64,000 nt of DNA from Shewanella oncorhynchi (lineage in GTDB: Bacteria; Pseudomonadota; Gammaproteobacteria; Enterobacterales; Shewanellaceae). The position numbers were made by a program, and so were the translations under genes. How positions within the stretch are numbered: the first letter of the stretch is position 1; each line of letters begins with the position of its first letter. Location: contig NZ_JABAEB010000008.1 in the NCBI RefSeq assembly GCF_012584455.1, forward strand, positions 1 to 64,000. Direction: 5' to 3'. Below, in pieces: positions 9,678-20,613 of this stretch. The notes beneath the pieces were generated by a model, which did no database searches, was not told the origin of the DNA, and saw only the letters and a program-made list of their open reading frames with translations.

Positions 9678-12600
9678 TTAATGATCAATAGAGACGATTT
9701 TGTTATCTGTCTCTAAATAGCGCTCAAAATCATCAACGCACATAGGTTTAGCAAAATAATACCCTTGAATAATATAACAGCCACGGCTAAATACTTGCTC
9801 TAACTGCTCAACCGTCTCAATCCCTTCAGCAACCACATTTAATTTAAGGTTACGGGCTAATTCAATAATACTGCTCACAATCGCCTGATCTGCGGTATTA
9901 GTGGCGATATCAATCAAAAAGGAGCGATCAATTTTTAGAGTATTGACCTCAAAATTACGCAAATAAGCCAGTGAAGAATACCCAGTACCAAAGTCATCGA
10001 TGGCAACCTCGATCCCCAAAGATTTCAATCGAGTCAGATGGTCTTTAGCGACATGCAACTCCTTCATCAATACGCCTTCGGTGATTTCTAATCCTAAAGA
10101 TGCTGTTGGCATTTGGGTTTCTTGTAAAATTCTTTGGATATCTTCAATAAAATCTGGCTGCCTAAAATGCACCGCCGAAATATTAACCGACAACTTAAAG
10201 CCCGAGCCATAGCGCTTAGTCCAATTGGCCCCCTGCACACAGGCTTGTCTTAATACCCAACGGTCAATATCAACAATTAAACCGCAAGCCTCAGCAACTT
10301 TAATGAAAATATCGGGGCGAATAAATCCGTCTTGCGGATGTTTCCAGCGAATTAATGCCTCCATGCCTATGAGCTTATCGTTACGTAAAATATCAATTTG
10401 CGGCTGGTAATAAAGCTCGAACTCTTGCCGCTCTATAGCTTTGCGTAAATCGGCTTCAAGCCGTAAATGATAGAGGGCTTGAGCATTACGCTCCGAGGAA
10501 TAATATTGGAAATTCCCTCGCCCTTCTTCTTTGGCATGGTACATAGCAAGATCGGCATTCTTGATAAAAGCCTCTGGCTGCACCGCATCGTCGGGCCAAA
10601 TACTGATGCCTATGCTGGTCGAAATATAAAATTCCCGACCATATAACTTAAAAGGCGCGACAATTTGCTCCAACAGGCGCTCGGCGACATGGTTAATATC
10701 GTCAATGCTGTTTGCATTGCGGAGTAAAATCACAAATTCATCGCCACCAAATCGACAGAGTAAATGCTCGCTGGAAATACAAGATTGCAGTCGGCTTGAT
10801 GCTTCGACCAACAGAGCATCGCCCATGCTATGACCATAGGAATCATTAACATGCTTAAATCTATCGAGATCTAAAAACAGTAGCGCCAGTTTCTCACCTG
10901 TTTGTTGCGCAGCTTGAATCGACTGTAATAGACGGCTAGAAAATAAGGAGCGATTTGGCAACCCAGTAAGCACATCGTAATTAGCCAAACGGCGTAAATC
11001 GGCTTCAGTACGTTTACGCTCAGTGATATCCGAGAATACCACCACATAGTGGGTTACTTTCCCGTTAATGCTTTGCATCACCGACACGTTTAGCCACACA
11101 GGACAGAGTTGCTGATTGGCACGGATTAACTCCCGCTCTCCGGTCCAAGACTGACTATCACGGAGAAGTTGCTTAATCTCCGATGCTAATCCGTCATTCA
11201 TCTGTACGAATTGTGCAAATGGTTGCCCAACTAAGTCGTCAGAATCTATACCAATAATTTGTTGCGCAGCGTAATTCGCAACGCGAATACCGCCTTCGAC
11301 ATCTAAAATCAACACACCTTCAGAGGTATTGCCAAACGCTTTCGCCAATAAATTAATTTCATCTTCTAGCTGGCGTTGCACAGTAATATCGCTATAAATA
11401 CCCGCGACCCGTTCAATTTCATTTGAGTGCTTATTGCGAGCAACTGGCCGCCCTCTAACCCTCAGCCATCCCCAATTACCGTCCTTACGCTGATAGCGAT
11501 ATTCGGCCTCGAATCGGTCAATCTCACCCGCCATCATGTTATCCCACTGAGTGAGAGCTTTCTCCCTATCCTGCGGATGCACAGGCAAATCCTCTAAGCT
11601 CACCACAATCTCATTGGCATGCGTACCAAGCACCGAACCGCGATTATCAAGGTGAAATGCCTGAGTATTTTTATGCCACTCCCAGAGATCTGAGTCACTG
11701 CCGCGCAAAGACTGCCTTAACCTGTCCTCACTCTCCGTTAATGCCAGATTCATCTGCTTAAATGTATTGATCTGTCGTTGTCGATACCAAGCAAGACTTA
11801 AAGCAATAATAGAAAATAACAGCAGCAAAATACCTTTAAAACCTTGGGATAACCACCAATGCTGCTCAACATAAAAAGGATAAGAGAACGGCTTATCTGA
11901 CCATATCCCATTAACTTGACTCAAAATATCTAACACATAGCCACCCGCAGCTAATCCTGCGAGGTTGATCTGAGATTCCCCCTGCAACAAGACGTAATGG
12001 CTATCTTCATCCTGATAACGTAATCGGTATTTAAATTGAATTGGCGAATCATCGAGATAATCTAAGTTAGTGATTTGAAAACTCACCATATTCGCATCGG
12101 GTTTGATGGTCATCAGGTTACGCGGCAACAAGGATACTTCTGTCGTGTTGTTATAGTACACAGAGACAGATTCAAGCATCACATGGTCATCGGTTATACG
12201 ATTGACCAGCCTATTGACATCGAGTCGCATCACACCTTCAGGTGTTCCTAAGTAAAAGCCTGTTTTTGGCGAATAAAAATAAGCGCCCTCGTTCATTTCA
12301 TCGGAAATCAAACCATCGAGTTGATTAAACATGGCGATATTGCCCGTTTGAATATCCTGACGAATCAAAGAATCAGCACAACCCACAAGATTTGACTTAG
12401 GGGTCTTTTGAATAAAAAACACTGAACTACAATTTAATTGCCATTCGGAAGTCAGTGAAACTAACGATTCCGCCTGCTGATGATATTCAAACAAACCTTT
12501 TTCATAGGAACCAAACCAGATAATTCCCGGGGACATTTCTTCAATATGGCTAATCGTTGGTTGCGCCGCAAAAGCATTAAATAAGTGCCGTTGATCATGA

Positions 12601-14150
12601 AACTCGTTTTGACTGTCTATGTAACCAAAGACTTTTTTACCGCCAACCCAAAGACGACCGTCAGAGGTACGATAAATTGTGCGGATCACTGGCCGCTTGG
12701 GGCCATCAAATTCGTTAGATGACTTATCAATATCAAATGGCTGGGGCTCATAGAGTCCCATTTCCCAAAAATAGAGTCCCGTGGTAGTCGCAATCCAGAC
12801 GCGTCCTTTCAGTTTGGGATCCCGATAAGTTTTATATATGAGCTTATTTTTAAAGTCATCCTGACCGTGAGTCCATTTAGAAAAACTGCTTCCTTGCAAG
12901 GTCTCTTTATCAATAACAAAAAGACCACTGGTTGTTGAGATCAGTAAATAATGGTCCTCAAACTCACTAATATCATAAATACTTTCGTGGGGATTAAACC
13001 CCTCAATCGGAATGTTAACCGCTTTTTTACTGCCCTTAGCAACAAAATCTAAACTAGAAGAACCGAGCCAAACCCCTTCATCACTGGCATGTACAGACCA
13101 AGTCATAGCATCGCTCAGCTGATAGGGTTCATCTGCCGCATAAGTATCAAGAATGAAATCAGGCGGTGACGCTAACAATGCCAATCCATCACCAGAGCCT
13201 CCAACCCACATCAAACCTGCATCATCAAACAACATGGCTTTCAGCGTTTCCATGTTAGCCTCAGCCTTCAACTCTTGCTGATAATTCTCAATCAACCGCG
13301 TCTCAGGCGACCATTTTAACAAGCCAATACGACTGGCAAACCACAAATACCCTTTAGCATCTTCAATGATCGCTGTGCTCCAATCGGGTAATTCCGGCAC
13401 AGGTGTAATTTGATGAGCGATTTGATCTAATTGATAAACGCCACGCCCTGTCGCAATCCAGATCCTATGTTGAGTATCCTCCAACATATCGAGAATGCTG
13501 CCCATAGATTCGGTCCAAGGGTATTGGAACAGCCGTTCGCCCTTGTTATCGAGGAGCTCTAGTTGCAACTGCCCCGCAACCAACATGTGTCCATTGGGCA
13601 TAAGTAATAACTTGCGCCAAGGAAGGTCGCGATTAACAGCTAATTGAGTGATAAGGCGAAGTTCAGACTTTGAAGGGGAAAACTCATAGATCTGACCATT
13701 ATCAATTAATAATCGCCATGTTTTGCTATTCTTGCGGGCTGCCGATATCAGCGCACCACCTGGAAACTGCGGGAATAGATAGGGAGAACCAAACGCGGTA
13801 AATTGATTTTGTACTATATCGTAAAGGTAAATCGCGGCATTGGTGCTGACCAATAACTTGTCTCGGTCGATGTTTACCACTGTCGTTAAAAAGTCATCCG
13901 CAAGCCGTGATTCCGTGCCAATTTTATCAATGCGCCGCACCTTAGAATTACTGACTCGATACAAGCCCTGCTCAGTCGCTGCCCATACAAAACCATAGTC
14001 ATCTAAGGCTAAACCTCGGATGCTGGTGACAGCTAAACCGTCTCTATCGGTAAAAACACGCTGCACAAAGCCGCCCGCCCAAGCCGAATGGACGCTAATC
14101 AGTGAAAGGATGAAACATGTCAGAATTGTTCTAATTATTTTTGTTTGCAT
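9678..14150 (-). CDS. Membrane sensor: two-component-type propeller, Y_Y_Y, PAS x2, GGDEF and EAL
   Basis: A 1490-residue inner-membrane protein predicted to make and/or break cyclic di-GMP. In order: a signal peptide (cleavage near SAWA), about 14 Reg_prop blades of the WxAT.xGL type in the periplasm (to about 690), a Y_Y_Y domain, one membrane helix (FKGILLLLFSIIALSLAW, about 775-795), two PAS domains (about 815-1050), GGDEF with intact signature RFGGDEF (near 1135), and EAL with GMEALIRW (near 1264) and the metal-site DDFGTGYSS (near 1387). Both catalytic signatures look intact. The product-inhibition I-site (RxxD five residues before GGDEF) is absent: the position reads SSEH. The ligand of the propeller is unknown. 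It is a single gene upstream of a separate terminator. Confidence 0.92.
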   Translation of the reverse strand: MQTKIIRTILTCFILSLISVHSAWAGGFVQRVFTDRDGLAVTSIRGLALDDYGFVWAATEQGLYRVSNSKVRRIDKIGTESRLADDFLTTVVNIDRDKLLVSTNAAIYLYDIVQNQFTAFGSPYLFPQFPGGALISAARKNSKTWRLLIDNGQIYEFSPSKSELRLITQLAVNRDLPWRKLLLMPNGHMLVAGQLQLELLDNKGERLFQYPWTESMGSILDMLEDTQHRIWIATGRGVYQLDQIAHQITPVPELPDWSTAIIEDAKGYLWFASRIGLLKWSPETRLIENYQQELKAEANMETLKAMLFDDAGLMWVGGSGDGLALLASPPDFILDTYAADEPYQLSDAMTWSVHASDEGVWLGSSSLDFVAKGSKKAVNIPIEGFNPHESIYDISEFEDHYLLISTTSGLFVIDKETLQGSSFSKWTHGQDDFKNKLIYKTYRDPKLKGRVWIATTTGLYFWEMGLYEPQPFDIDKSSNEFDGPKRPVIRTIYRTSDGRLWVGGKKVFGYIDSQNEFHDQRHLFNAFAAQPTISHIEEMSPGIIWFGSYEKGLFEYHQQAESLVSLTSEWQLNCSSVFFIQKTPKSNLVGCADSLIRQDIQTGNIAMFNQLDGLISDEMNEGAYFYSPKTGFYLGTPEGVMRLDVNRLVNRITDDHVMLESVSVYYNNTTEVSLLPRNLMTIKPDANMVSFQITNLDYLDDSPIQFKYRLRYQDEDSHYVLLQGESQINLAGLAAGGYVLDILSQVNGIWSDKPFSYPFYVEQHWWLSQGFKGILLLLFSIIALSLAWYRQRQINTFKQMNLALTESEDRLRQSLRGSDSDLWEWHKNTQAFHLDNRGSVLGTHANEIVVSLEDLPVHPQDREKALTQWDNMMAGEIDRFEAEYRYQRKDGNWGWLRVRGRPVARNKHSNEIERVAGIYSDITVQRQLEDEINLLAKAFGNTSEGVLILDVEGGIRVANYAAQQIIGIDSDDLVGQPFAQFVQMNDGLASEIKQLLRDSQSWTGERELIRANQQLCPVWLNVSVMQSINGKVTHYVVVFSDITERKRTEADLRRLANYDVLTGLPNRSLFSSRLLQSIQAAQQTGEKLALLFLDLDRFKHVNDSYGHSMGDALLVEASSRLQSCISSEHLLCRFGGDEFVILLRNANSIDDINHVAERLLEQIVAPFKLYGREFYISTSIGISIWPDDAVQPEAFIKNADLAMYHAKEEGRGNFQYYSSERNAQALYHLRLEADLRKAIERQEFELYYQPQIDILRNDKLIGMEALIRWKHPQDGFIRPDIFIKVAEACGLIVDIDRWVLRQACVQGANWTKRYGSGFKLSVNISAVHFRQPDFIEDIQRILQETQMPTASLGLEITEGVLMKELHVAKDHLTRLKSLGIEVAIDDFGTGYSSLAYLRNFEVNTLKIDRSFLIDIATNTADQAIVSSIIELARNLKLNVVAEGIETVEQLEQVFSRGCYIIQGYYFAKPMCVDDFERYLETDNKIVSIDH

Positions 14151-14248
14151 GTGACAACTTACCGCATACCATAACTGTACTGTAGCAGCTCAATCCCTTC
14201 AATTCATCCGCTTGTTTACATAAAAGTTACAAAAAAATACAGGCAATA

Positions 14249-14276
14249 AAAAAGCGCTCAAATGAGCGCTTTTTTA
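14249..14276 (-). terminator. lpdA / pdh operon terminator
   Basis: A 10-bp stem AAAGCGCTCA / TGAGCGCTTT with a two-base loop sits at 14251-14272, with flanking A and T runs, 14 bases past the lpdA stop. Confidence 0.88.
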
Positions 14277-14289
14277 ATCGACAGCTAAA

Positions 14290-15717
14290 TTACTTTTTCT
14301 TTGCCTTTGGGTTTGGCAAATCAGTAATAGAACCTTCGTACATTTCAGCCGCTAAGCCTACTGATTCGTGCAGTGTTGGATGAGCGTGAATGGTTAATGC
14401 TAAATCTTCAGCATCACAACCCATTTCAATCGCTAGACCGATTTCGCCTAACAGCTCGCCGCCGTTAACACCCACAATAGCACCACCGATCACGCGGTGA
14501 GTGTCTTTGTCGAAAATCAGCTTAGTCATACCTTCAGAACAATCTGACGCAATCGCACGACCACTTGCAGCCCATGGGAAAGTTGCGGTTTCGTAAGCAA
14601 TACCTTGCTCTTTCGCTTCTTTCTCAGTCAGACCAACCCAAGCGACTTCAGGGTCAGTGTAAGCAATAGATGGGATGACTTTTGGATCGAAATAGTGCTT
14701 CATGCCAGCGATAACTTCAGCCGCTACATGGCCTTCGTGCACGCCTTTGTGAGCCAACATAGGTTGACCAACGATGTCACCAATTGCATAGATGTGCGGT
14801 ACGTTAGTACGTAGTTGCTTATCAACCTTGATAAAGCCACGCTCATCAACGTTAACACCTGCTTTTTCAGCATCTAACGACTTGCCATTAGGTGCACGGC
14901 CAATAGCCACTAATACGGCATCGTAACGAACGGCTTCAGTTGGCGCGCTCTTACCTTCCATAGAAACATAGATACCGTCTTCACGGGCTTCGACCGCTGT
15001 GACTTTAGTTTCAAGGATCAGGTTGAATTTCTTCTTGATTTGCTTAGTAAATACGCGAACCACATCTTTATCAGCCGCAGGGATCACTTGGTCGAACATC
15101 TCAACCACGTCGATTTGGCTGCCTAAAGAAGCGTACACAGTACCCATTTCTAGACCGATAATACCGCCGCCCATCACTAACAACTTGCCTGGAACTTCTT
15201 TCAGTTCTAATGCGTCAGTCGAATCCCAAATACGTGGATCTTCATGCGGAATAAATGGCAGTTTGATTGGACGAGAACCCGCAGCAATGATCGCTTGCTC
15301 GAAAGTCACTTTAGTCACAGTGCCATCTTCAGCAGTCACTTCTAGCGTGTTAGGGCCAGTGAATTTACCAAAACCGTTAACCACGTTAACTTTACGCATT
15401 TTGGACATGCCGCCCAAGCCGCCAGTTAATTGGCCAATGACTTTTTCTTTAAAGCCACGTAACTTATCTAAATCGATAGTTGGCTCGCCGAAGACCACAC
15501 CGTGAGCGGCAACCGCTTTGGCTTCTTCGATAACTTTAGCAACGTGCAGTAAGGCTTTAGATGGGATACAACCCACGTTAAGACACACGCCACCTAAAGT
15601 GCTAAAACGTTCAACTATGATGGTTTCCAGACCTAAGTCAGCAGCACGGAAAGCCGCAGAATAACCTGCAGGACCTGCACCTAATACCACTACCTGAGTT
15701 TTGATTTCGTTACTCAT
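14290..15717 (-). CDS. lpdA: Dihydrolipoyl dehydrogenase (E3)
   Basis: The FAD-dependent E3 subunit reoxidises lipoyl groups of pyruvate dehydrogenase, 2-oxoglutarate dehydrogenase and the glycine cleavage system. The 475-residue length matches E. coli Lpd. Visible features are the N-terminal FAD fold VVLGAGPAGYSAA, the redox disulfide in GGVCLNVGCIPSK, the NAD fold VMGGGIIGLEMG, and the catalytic His-Glu pair in HAHPTLHE near the C-terminus. It is the last gene of the pdhR-aceE-aceF-lpdA locus. It is separated from aceF by a strong hairpin, so it probably also has its own promoter in the 147-base gap, as in E. coli, where E3 is needed by several complexes. Confidence 0.97.
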   Translation of the reverse strand: MSNEIKTQVVVLGAGPAGYSAAFRAADLGLETIIVERFSTLGGVCLNVGCIPSKALLHVAKVIEEAKAVAAHGVVFGEPTIDLDKLRGFKEKVIGQLTGGLGGMSKMRKVNVVNGFGKFTGPNTLEVTAEDGTVTKVTFEQAIIAAGSRPIKLPFIPHEDPRIWDSTDALELKEVPGKLLVMGGGIIGLEMGTVYASLGSQIDVVEMFDQVIPAADKDVVRVFTKQIKKKFNLILETKVTAVEAREDGIYVSMEGKSAPTEAVRYDAVLVAIGRAPNGKSLDAEKAGVNVDERGFIKVDKQLRTNVPHIYAIGDIVGQPMLAHKGVHEGHVAAEVIAGMKHYFDPKVIPSIAYTDPEVAWVGLTEKEAKEQGIAYETATFPWAASGRAIASDCSEGMTKLIFDKDTHRVIGGAIVGVNGGELLGEIGLAIEMGCDAEDLALTIHAHPTLHESVGLAAEMYEGSITDLPNPKAKKK

Positions 15718-15831
15718 GTTTTCCTCTAATTCTCATTCAATCCGTTGGAGGAGCTATCCTGCCAACCGAAAATGCGCCAGCGCGTAAGGTGGGCGCATTT
15801 TAACCTGTGTTTGATACTGATCACAATAAAC

Positions 15832-15860
15832 AAAAGGCTGCTCAAGATGAGCAGCCTTTT
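15832..15860 (-). terminator. Strong hairpin between aceF and lpdA
   Basis: A perfect 13-bp inverted repeat (15832-15844 and 15848-15860) with a three-base loop and an A/T tail starts only a few bases after the aceF stop. It should end most transcripts after aceF or let part read through into lpdA, uncoupling E3 from E1/E2 expression. Confidence 0.85.
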
Positions 15861-15864
15861 ATGC

Positions 15865-17853
15865 TTACAGAACCAAAGTACGAATATCGGACAGAATTCC
15901 TGACAGCGTCACACTAAAACGTGCAGCCATGGCACCATCGATCACGCGGTGATCGTATGACAGTGACAGCGGCAACATCAATTTAGGCTCGAACTCTTTA
16001 CCATTCCACTTAGGCTTAATTTCAGATTTAGACACACCTAAAATCGCCACGTCTGGGTAGTTCACGATAGGCGTAAACGCCGTACCGCCAATACCACCTA
16101 AACTTGAAATGGTGAAACAGCTACCTTGCATATCAGCAGATTTCAGCTTGCCATCACGGGCACGGATAGAGATATCAGCCAGTTCACGAGATAACTCGAT
16201 AATGCCTTTCTTATCCACGTCACGCACGACAGGCACAACCAAACCGTTTGGCGTATCAACCGCCACACCGATGTGGAAATACTTCTTCTGGATCAGTGAT
16301 TCGCCATCAGAGCTTAAGCTCGAGTTGAACACAGGGAACTGTTGCAACGTTTTAGCCACAGCTTTCAGCATAAACACTAAAGGCGTGATCTTGTAATCGG
16401 CTTTTTTCTTCGCCGCTACATCGTTTTGCTGCTTGCGGAACTCTTCCATTTCAGTGATATCAGCTTCATCGAACTGAGTCACGTGAGGGATAGTCACCCA
16501 GTTACGGTGTAAGTTAGGACCAGAAATCTTCTGGATACGGCTTAATGGAATCTCTTCCACTTCACCAAACTTACTGAAATCAACTTTAGGAGCTGCAATC
16601 ACTTGCAGACCACCGCCGTTACCTGAACCAACAGAAGTTGCCGCAGTCGCTTTAGGACGCGACAGTTCGTATTTCACATACGCCTGAACGTCTTCTTTCA
16701 TGATGCGACCTTTACGGCCAGAACCTGTCACTTGGGTCAAGTCGACACCAAACTCACGGGCTAAACGGCGTACTGCAGGAGACGCATGTACCGCACCGGT
16801 AGACACAGGTGTACCTGCGCTTGGGTGATGGGGTACTGGTGGACGGCTTGCAGGTGCAGCAACGGGCGCCGCGCTCACTGGAGCAGGAGCCGCCGCTTGT
16901 GCAGCAGGTGCTGGAGCACTTGCTGTTGCAACAGAAGTCGTCTCAATCGTCGCAATGACGCTACCTTGAGAAACCTTGTCACCCACTTTAACAGTCAAAG
17001 ACAGCAGTTTACCGGCGAATGGCGCAGGCACTTCCATGGTGGCTTTGTCAGTTTCAAGCGTAATCAAACCTTGGTCGGCAGTGATTTCATCACCGACAGA
17101 CACGAGCACTTCGATCACATCGACATTGCTGGCATCGCCAATATCCGGCACTTGAATTTCTTTTACCGCAACCACACTTGCCGCTGGTGCAGCAGGTGCT
17201 GCGGCCACTGGCGCTACCGTAGTGGCAGGAGCCGCTTGGGCAGCAACAGTTGGCGCGGCTGCAGGTGCAGCGCCGCCCACTTCAAGCATGATGACTAAAG
17301 AGCCTTGCGACACTTTATCGCCAACCGCAACTTTAACGTCTTTAACCACACCCGCGAAAGGTGATGGCACGTCCATCGTCGCTTTGTCTGTTTCTAGGGT
17401 AATTAAACCGCTATCAACTTCAATCTTGTCACCGACAGCAACCAGGACTTCGATAACCGATACATCAGTGTCGCCACCGATATCTGGTACTGTCACTTCA
17501 ACCACTTTGGTTGCGCCCGTCGCAGGAGCAGCCACAGGGGCAGGAGCCGCTTGAACTGGTGCAGATGCTGGTGCCGCCTGAGCGGGTGCTGCAACTGGAG
17601 CCGGAGCGGCTGCTGCCGCCGCTTGCATCATAGCAATCAAAGTACCTTCAGATACTTTATCGCCCACAGCCACTTTCAATTCGGCTAAAACACCGGCGAA
17701 AGGCGCTGGAATATCCATAGTCGCCTTGTCGCTTTCGACGGTAAGAATCGATTCTTCTGCAGCTAAGGTATCACCCACAGCCACACAAATTTCGATCACT
17801 TGCACTTCATCGCCGCCTATATCAGGAACAAAAACTTCTTTTAATTCAGCCAT
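15865..17853 (-). CDS. aceF: Pyruvate dehydrogenase E2, dihydrolipoyl acetyltransferase
   Basis: The E2 core transfers acetyl groups from E1 to CoA. It has three tandem lipoyl domains, each with a DKATM lysine motif ([30 protein letters not shown]), joined by long Ala/Pro linkers, then an E1/E3-binding domain ([12 protein letters not shown]...GRKGRI) and the catalytic domain ending in the active-site [11 protein letters not shown] take the ATG at 17853 (MAELKEV), which has AGAGG at eight bases and matches the E. coli N-terminus, rather than the ATG two codons earlier. It follows aceE after 12 bases, so the two are co-translated. The long frames on the opposite strand over the Ala/Pro linkers are composition artefacts. 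Confidence 0.97.
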   Translation of the reverse strand: MAELKEVFVPDIGGDEVQVIEICVAVGDTLAAEESILTVESDKATMDIPAPFAGVLAELKVAVGDKVSEGTLIAMMQAAAAAAPAPVAAPAQAAPASAPVQAAPAPVAAPATGATKVVEVTVPDIGGDTDVSVIEVLVAVGDKIEVDSGLITLETDKATMDVPSPFAGVVKDVKVAVGDKVSQGSLVIMLEVGGAAPAAAPTVAAQAAPATTVAPVAAAPAAPAASVVAVKEIQVPDIGDASNVDVIEVLVSVGDEITADQGLITLETDKATMEVPAPFAGKLLSLTVKVGDKVSQGSVIATIETTSVATASAPAPAAQAAAPAPVSAAPVAAPASRPPVPHHPSAGTPVSTGAVHASPAVRRLAREFGVDLTQVTGSGRKGRIMKEDVQAYVKYELSRPKATAATSVGSGNGGGLQVIAAPKVDFSKFGEVEEIPLSRIQKISGPNLHRNWVTIPHVTQFDEADITEMEEFRKQQNDVAAKKKADYKITPLVFMLKAVAKTLQQFPVFNSSLSSDGESLIQKKYFHIGVAVDTPNGLVVPVVRDVDKKGIIELSRELADISIRARDGKLKSADMQGSCFTISSLGGIGGTAFTPIVNYPDVAILGVSKSEIKPKWNGKEFEPKLMLPLSLSYDHRVIDGAMAARFSVTLSGILSDIRTLVL

Positions 17854-17865
17854 TTTCATTGCCTC

Positions 17866-20532
17866 TTACGCGTACTGTGGATTGATCTTGTCAGCGTCGA
17901 TACCATATTCTTTAATGGCTTTTGCTAACACATCGACAGGCAGCTCTTTGCGATCAACCAGTGATTTCAGTGCCGCAATAACGATGAACTTAGCGTCCAC
18001 TTCGAAGTGGTGACGCAGATTCTCGCGGCTGTCTGAACGACCGAAACCGTCAGTACCTAACACTTTGTAATCGGTAGGAATATAAGCACGTAACTGTTCG
18101 CCGTAAATCTTCATATAGTCAGTCGCGACGATTGCAGGTGCATCACTTGAAATCACTTGGCTGATATAGGCTTGTTTTGGCGTTTCGGTTGGGTGCAGCA
18201 TGTTCCAACGCTCAGCGGCTTGACCATCACGAGTCAATTCGTTAAAGCTGGTCACACTGAATACGTCGGCAGTAATACCAAAGTCTTTCGCCAGTGCTTG
18301 CGCCGCTTTACGAGTTTGTTCAAGGATAGTGCCACAGCTCATTAACTGAACTTTGCCTTTACCTGAACCCGCAACCGTTTCTAACTTGTAGATACCTTTC
18401 ACTATGCCAACTTCCGCACCTTCTGGCATGGCTGGTTGCTCATAGTTTTCGTTCATTGTGGTCAAGTAATAGAAGATATCTTCTTGATTTTCGCCGTACA
18501 TACGACGGATACCATCTTGTACCACAACGGCGATTTCGTAGCCGTAGGTTGGATCGTAAGTAATACAGTTAGGGATAGTGTTCGCCAATACGTGGCTGTG
18601 ACCGTCTTGATGCTGTAAACCTTCGCCGTTAAGCGTTGTACGACCTGAAGTGCCACCGACTAAGAAACCACGAGCACGCATATCACCCGCAGCCCAAGCC
18701 ATGTCGCCAATACGTTGGAAACCGAACATTGAGTAGTAGATGTAGAACGGGATCATAGGTGTATCGTTGACTGAGTAGCTCGTCGCTGCTGATACCCATG
18801 AAGACATAGCGCCGAGTTCGTTAATCCCTTCTTGCAATACTTGGCCGGTTTTATCTTCACGGTAGTAAGCAACTTGGTCAGAATCCTGCGGAATATATTT
18901 TTGGCCTTCGTGAGCATAAATACCCACTTGACGGAACAAACCTTCCATACCGAAAGTACGAGCTTCGTCAGGAATAATTGGCACAATATTTTTGCCAATT
19001 TTCTTGTCTTTCAGCAGAGCTGTCAGAACACGAACGAATGCCATAGTCGATGAAATTTCACGGCCGTTAGAGCCCTGTAAAATCGAATCGAAAATCTTCA
19101 GTGACGGCACTTCCATCTCTTCAGTGAACTTTTGACGACGTTGTGGCACGCTACCATGCAGCGCTTCACGACGGCTCATCATGTACTTCACTTCTTCAGA
19201 ATCTGGACCTGGGTGATAGAAAGGCAGATCTTCTAACTGGTCATCTGGGATCGGAATATTGAAACGATCGCGGAAGTAACGGATAGACTCGATACCCATT
19301 TTCTTCACGTTGTGAGCGATGTTTTTACCTTCACCCGCATCACCTAAACCGTAACCTTTTACAGTCTTGGCTAAAATCACCGTTGGGCGACCTTTGGTTT
19401 TTTGTGCGTGATCTAAGGCAGCGTACACTTTCACAGGATCATGACCGCCACGGTTTAAGCGCCAAATGTCATCATCTGACATGTTAGCAACCATTTCGGC
19501 CGTTTCAGGATACTTACCAAAGAAGTGTTCGCGAGTATAAGCGCCACCTTTGGCTTTACAGTTTTGGTATTCACCGTCAACGGTTTCTTCCATTAACTGC
19601 AGTAACTTACCGCTAGTGTCACGGGCCAATAATGGATCCCAGTAACGACCCCAAATCACTTTGACCACTTCCCAGCCTGCGCCGCGGAATTCGCCTTCAA
19701 GTTCTTGGATGATCTTACCGTTACCACGTACAGGGCCATCAAGACGCTGTAAGTTACAGTTAACGATGAAGACTAAGTTATCTAATTCTTCACGGGCCGC
19801 TAAACCAATCGCACCTAAGGCTTCTGGCTCATCACACTCACCGTCACCTAAGAAACAGTAAACAGTTTGTGCTGAACAATCTTTCAGACCACGGTCAGTC
19901 AGATATTTCAGGAAACGCGCCTGATAAATCGCTTGGATAGGACCTAAGCCCATAGAAACTGTTGGGAATTGCCAGTAATCCGGCATCAGTTTTGGATGTG
20001 GGTATGAAGACAGACCCTTGCCATCAACTTCTTGACGGAAGTTAGCCAGTTGGTCTTCGCTTAAACGACCTTCTAAGAATGAACGCGCATAAATACCAGG
20101 GGCAATATGACCTTGGAAATACACTAAATCGCCACCGTCTTTTTCATTAGGTGCGCGGAAGAAGTGATTAAAACATACGTCATAAATAGTCGCGCTTGAG
20201 GCGAAGCTTGAAATATGGCCGCCTAATTCTAAATCTTTCTTAGAACCACGAAGCACCATAGCTAAAGCGTTCCAACGGATGATGGCGCGAATGCGACGTT
20301 CCATCTCTTGGTTGCCAGGCATGTGCGGCTCTTGACCCGCAGGGATAGTGTTCAGGTAAGCCGTTGTGGCGTTATAAGGCAAGTGAGTGCCATTACGACG
20401 CGCTTTATCGATCAGCTTTTCTAATAAAAAATGCGCGCGCTCTGGGCCTTCCTGTTCCAACACGGCTTGCAGGGCATCAACCCATTCCTGAGTCTCTAAC
20501 GGATCTACGTCTTGTAGCATATCTTCAGACAT
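17866..20532 (-). CDS. aceE: Pyruvate dehydrogenase E1, homodimeric type
   Basis: The thiamine-diphosphate-dependent E1 decarboxylates pyruvate and acetylates the E2 lipoyl groups. The 888-residue product matches E. coli AceE (887). The ThDP motif runs from GDGECDEPEA to the NCN about 28 residues later. The start at 20532 (MSEDML) has GAAGGA at seven bases; the frame continues upstream without support. The C-terminal FGRSDSRENLRHHFEVD is typical. It lies 81 bases downstream of pdhR and 12 bases before aceF. Expression is expected to be repressed by PdhR in the absence of pyruvate through the operator ahead of pdhR. Confidence 0.97.
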   Translation of the reverse strand: MSEDMLQDVDPLETQEWVDALQAVLEQEGPERAHFLLEKLIDKARRNGTHLPYNATTAYLNTIPAGQEPHMPGNQEMERRIRAIIRWNALAMVLRGSKKDLELGGHISSFASSATIYDVCFNHFFRAPNEKDGGDLVYFQGHIAPGIYARSFLEGRLSEDQLANFRQEVDGKGLSSYPHPKLMPDYWQFPTVSMGLGPIQAIYQARFLKYLTDRGLKDCSAQTVYCFLGDGECDEPEALGAIGLAAREELDNLVFIVNCNLQRLDGPVRGNGKIIQELEGEFRGAGWEVVKVIWGRYWDPLLARDTSGKLLQLMEETVDGEYQNCKAKGGAYTREHFFGKYPETAEMVANMSDDDIWRLNRGGHDPVKVYAALDHAQKTKGRPTVILAKTVKGYGLGDAGEGKNIAHNVKKMGIESIRYFRDRFNIPIPDDQLEDLPFYHPGPDSEEVKYMMSRREALHGSVPQRRQKFTEEMEVPSLKIFDSILQGSNGREISSTMAFVRVLTALLKDKKIGKNIVPIIPDEARTFGMEGLFRQVGIYAHEGQKYIPQDSDQVAYYREDKTGQVLQEGINELGAMSSWVSAATSYSVNDTPMIPFYIYYSMFGFQRIGDMAWAAGDMRARGFLVGGTSGRTTLNGEGLQHQDGHSHVLANTIPNCITYDPTYGYEIAVVVQDGIRRMYGENQEDIFYYLTTMNENYEQPAMPEGAEVGIVKGIYKLETVAGSGKGKVQLMSCGTILEQTRKAAQALAKDFGITADVFSVTSFNELTRDGQAAERWNMLHPTETPKQAYISQVISSDAPAIVATDYMKIYGEQLRAYIPTDYKVLGTDGFGRSDSRENLRHHFEVDAKFIVIAALKSLVDRKELPVDVLAKAIKEYGIDADKINPQYA

Positions 20533-20613
20533 GACACTGTCCTTCTCTATATACATGATAATGAATGGTGTTTGCGGCATATTCCGATTTAGCAGGCAGC
20601 TAAATCACAGAAC

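Noticed and set aside
14999..15505. 168-codon plus-strand open frame over lpdA
   Set aside because: Antisense to a complete, well-matched lpdA; no ribosome site and no family resemblance.
16786..17554. Plus-strand open frames of 170 and 110 codons over aceF
   Set aside because: They are antisense to the Ala/Pro-rich linkers of aceF; the low-complexity composition keeps the opposite frames open.
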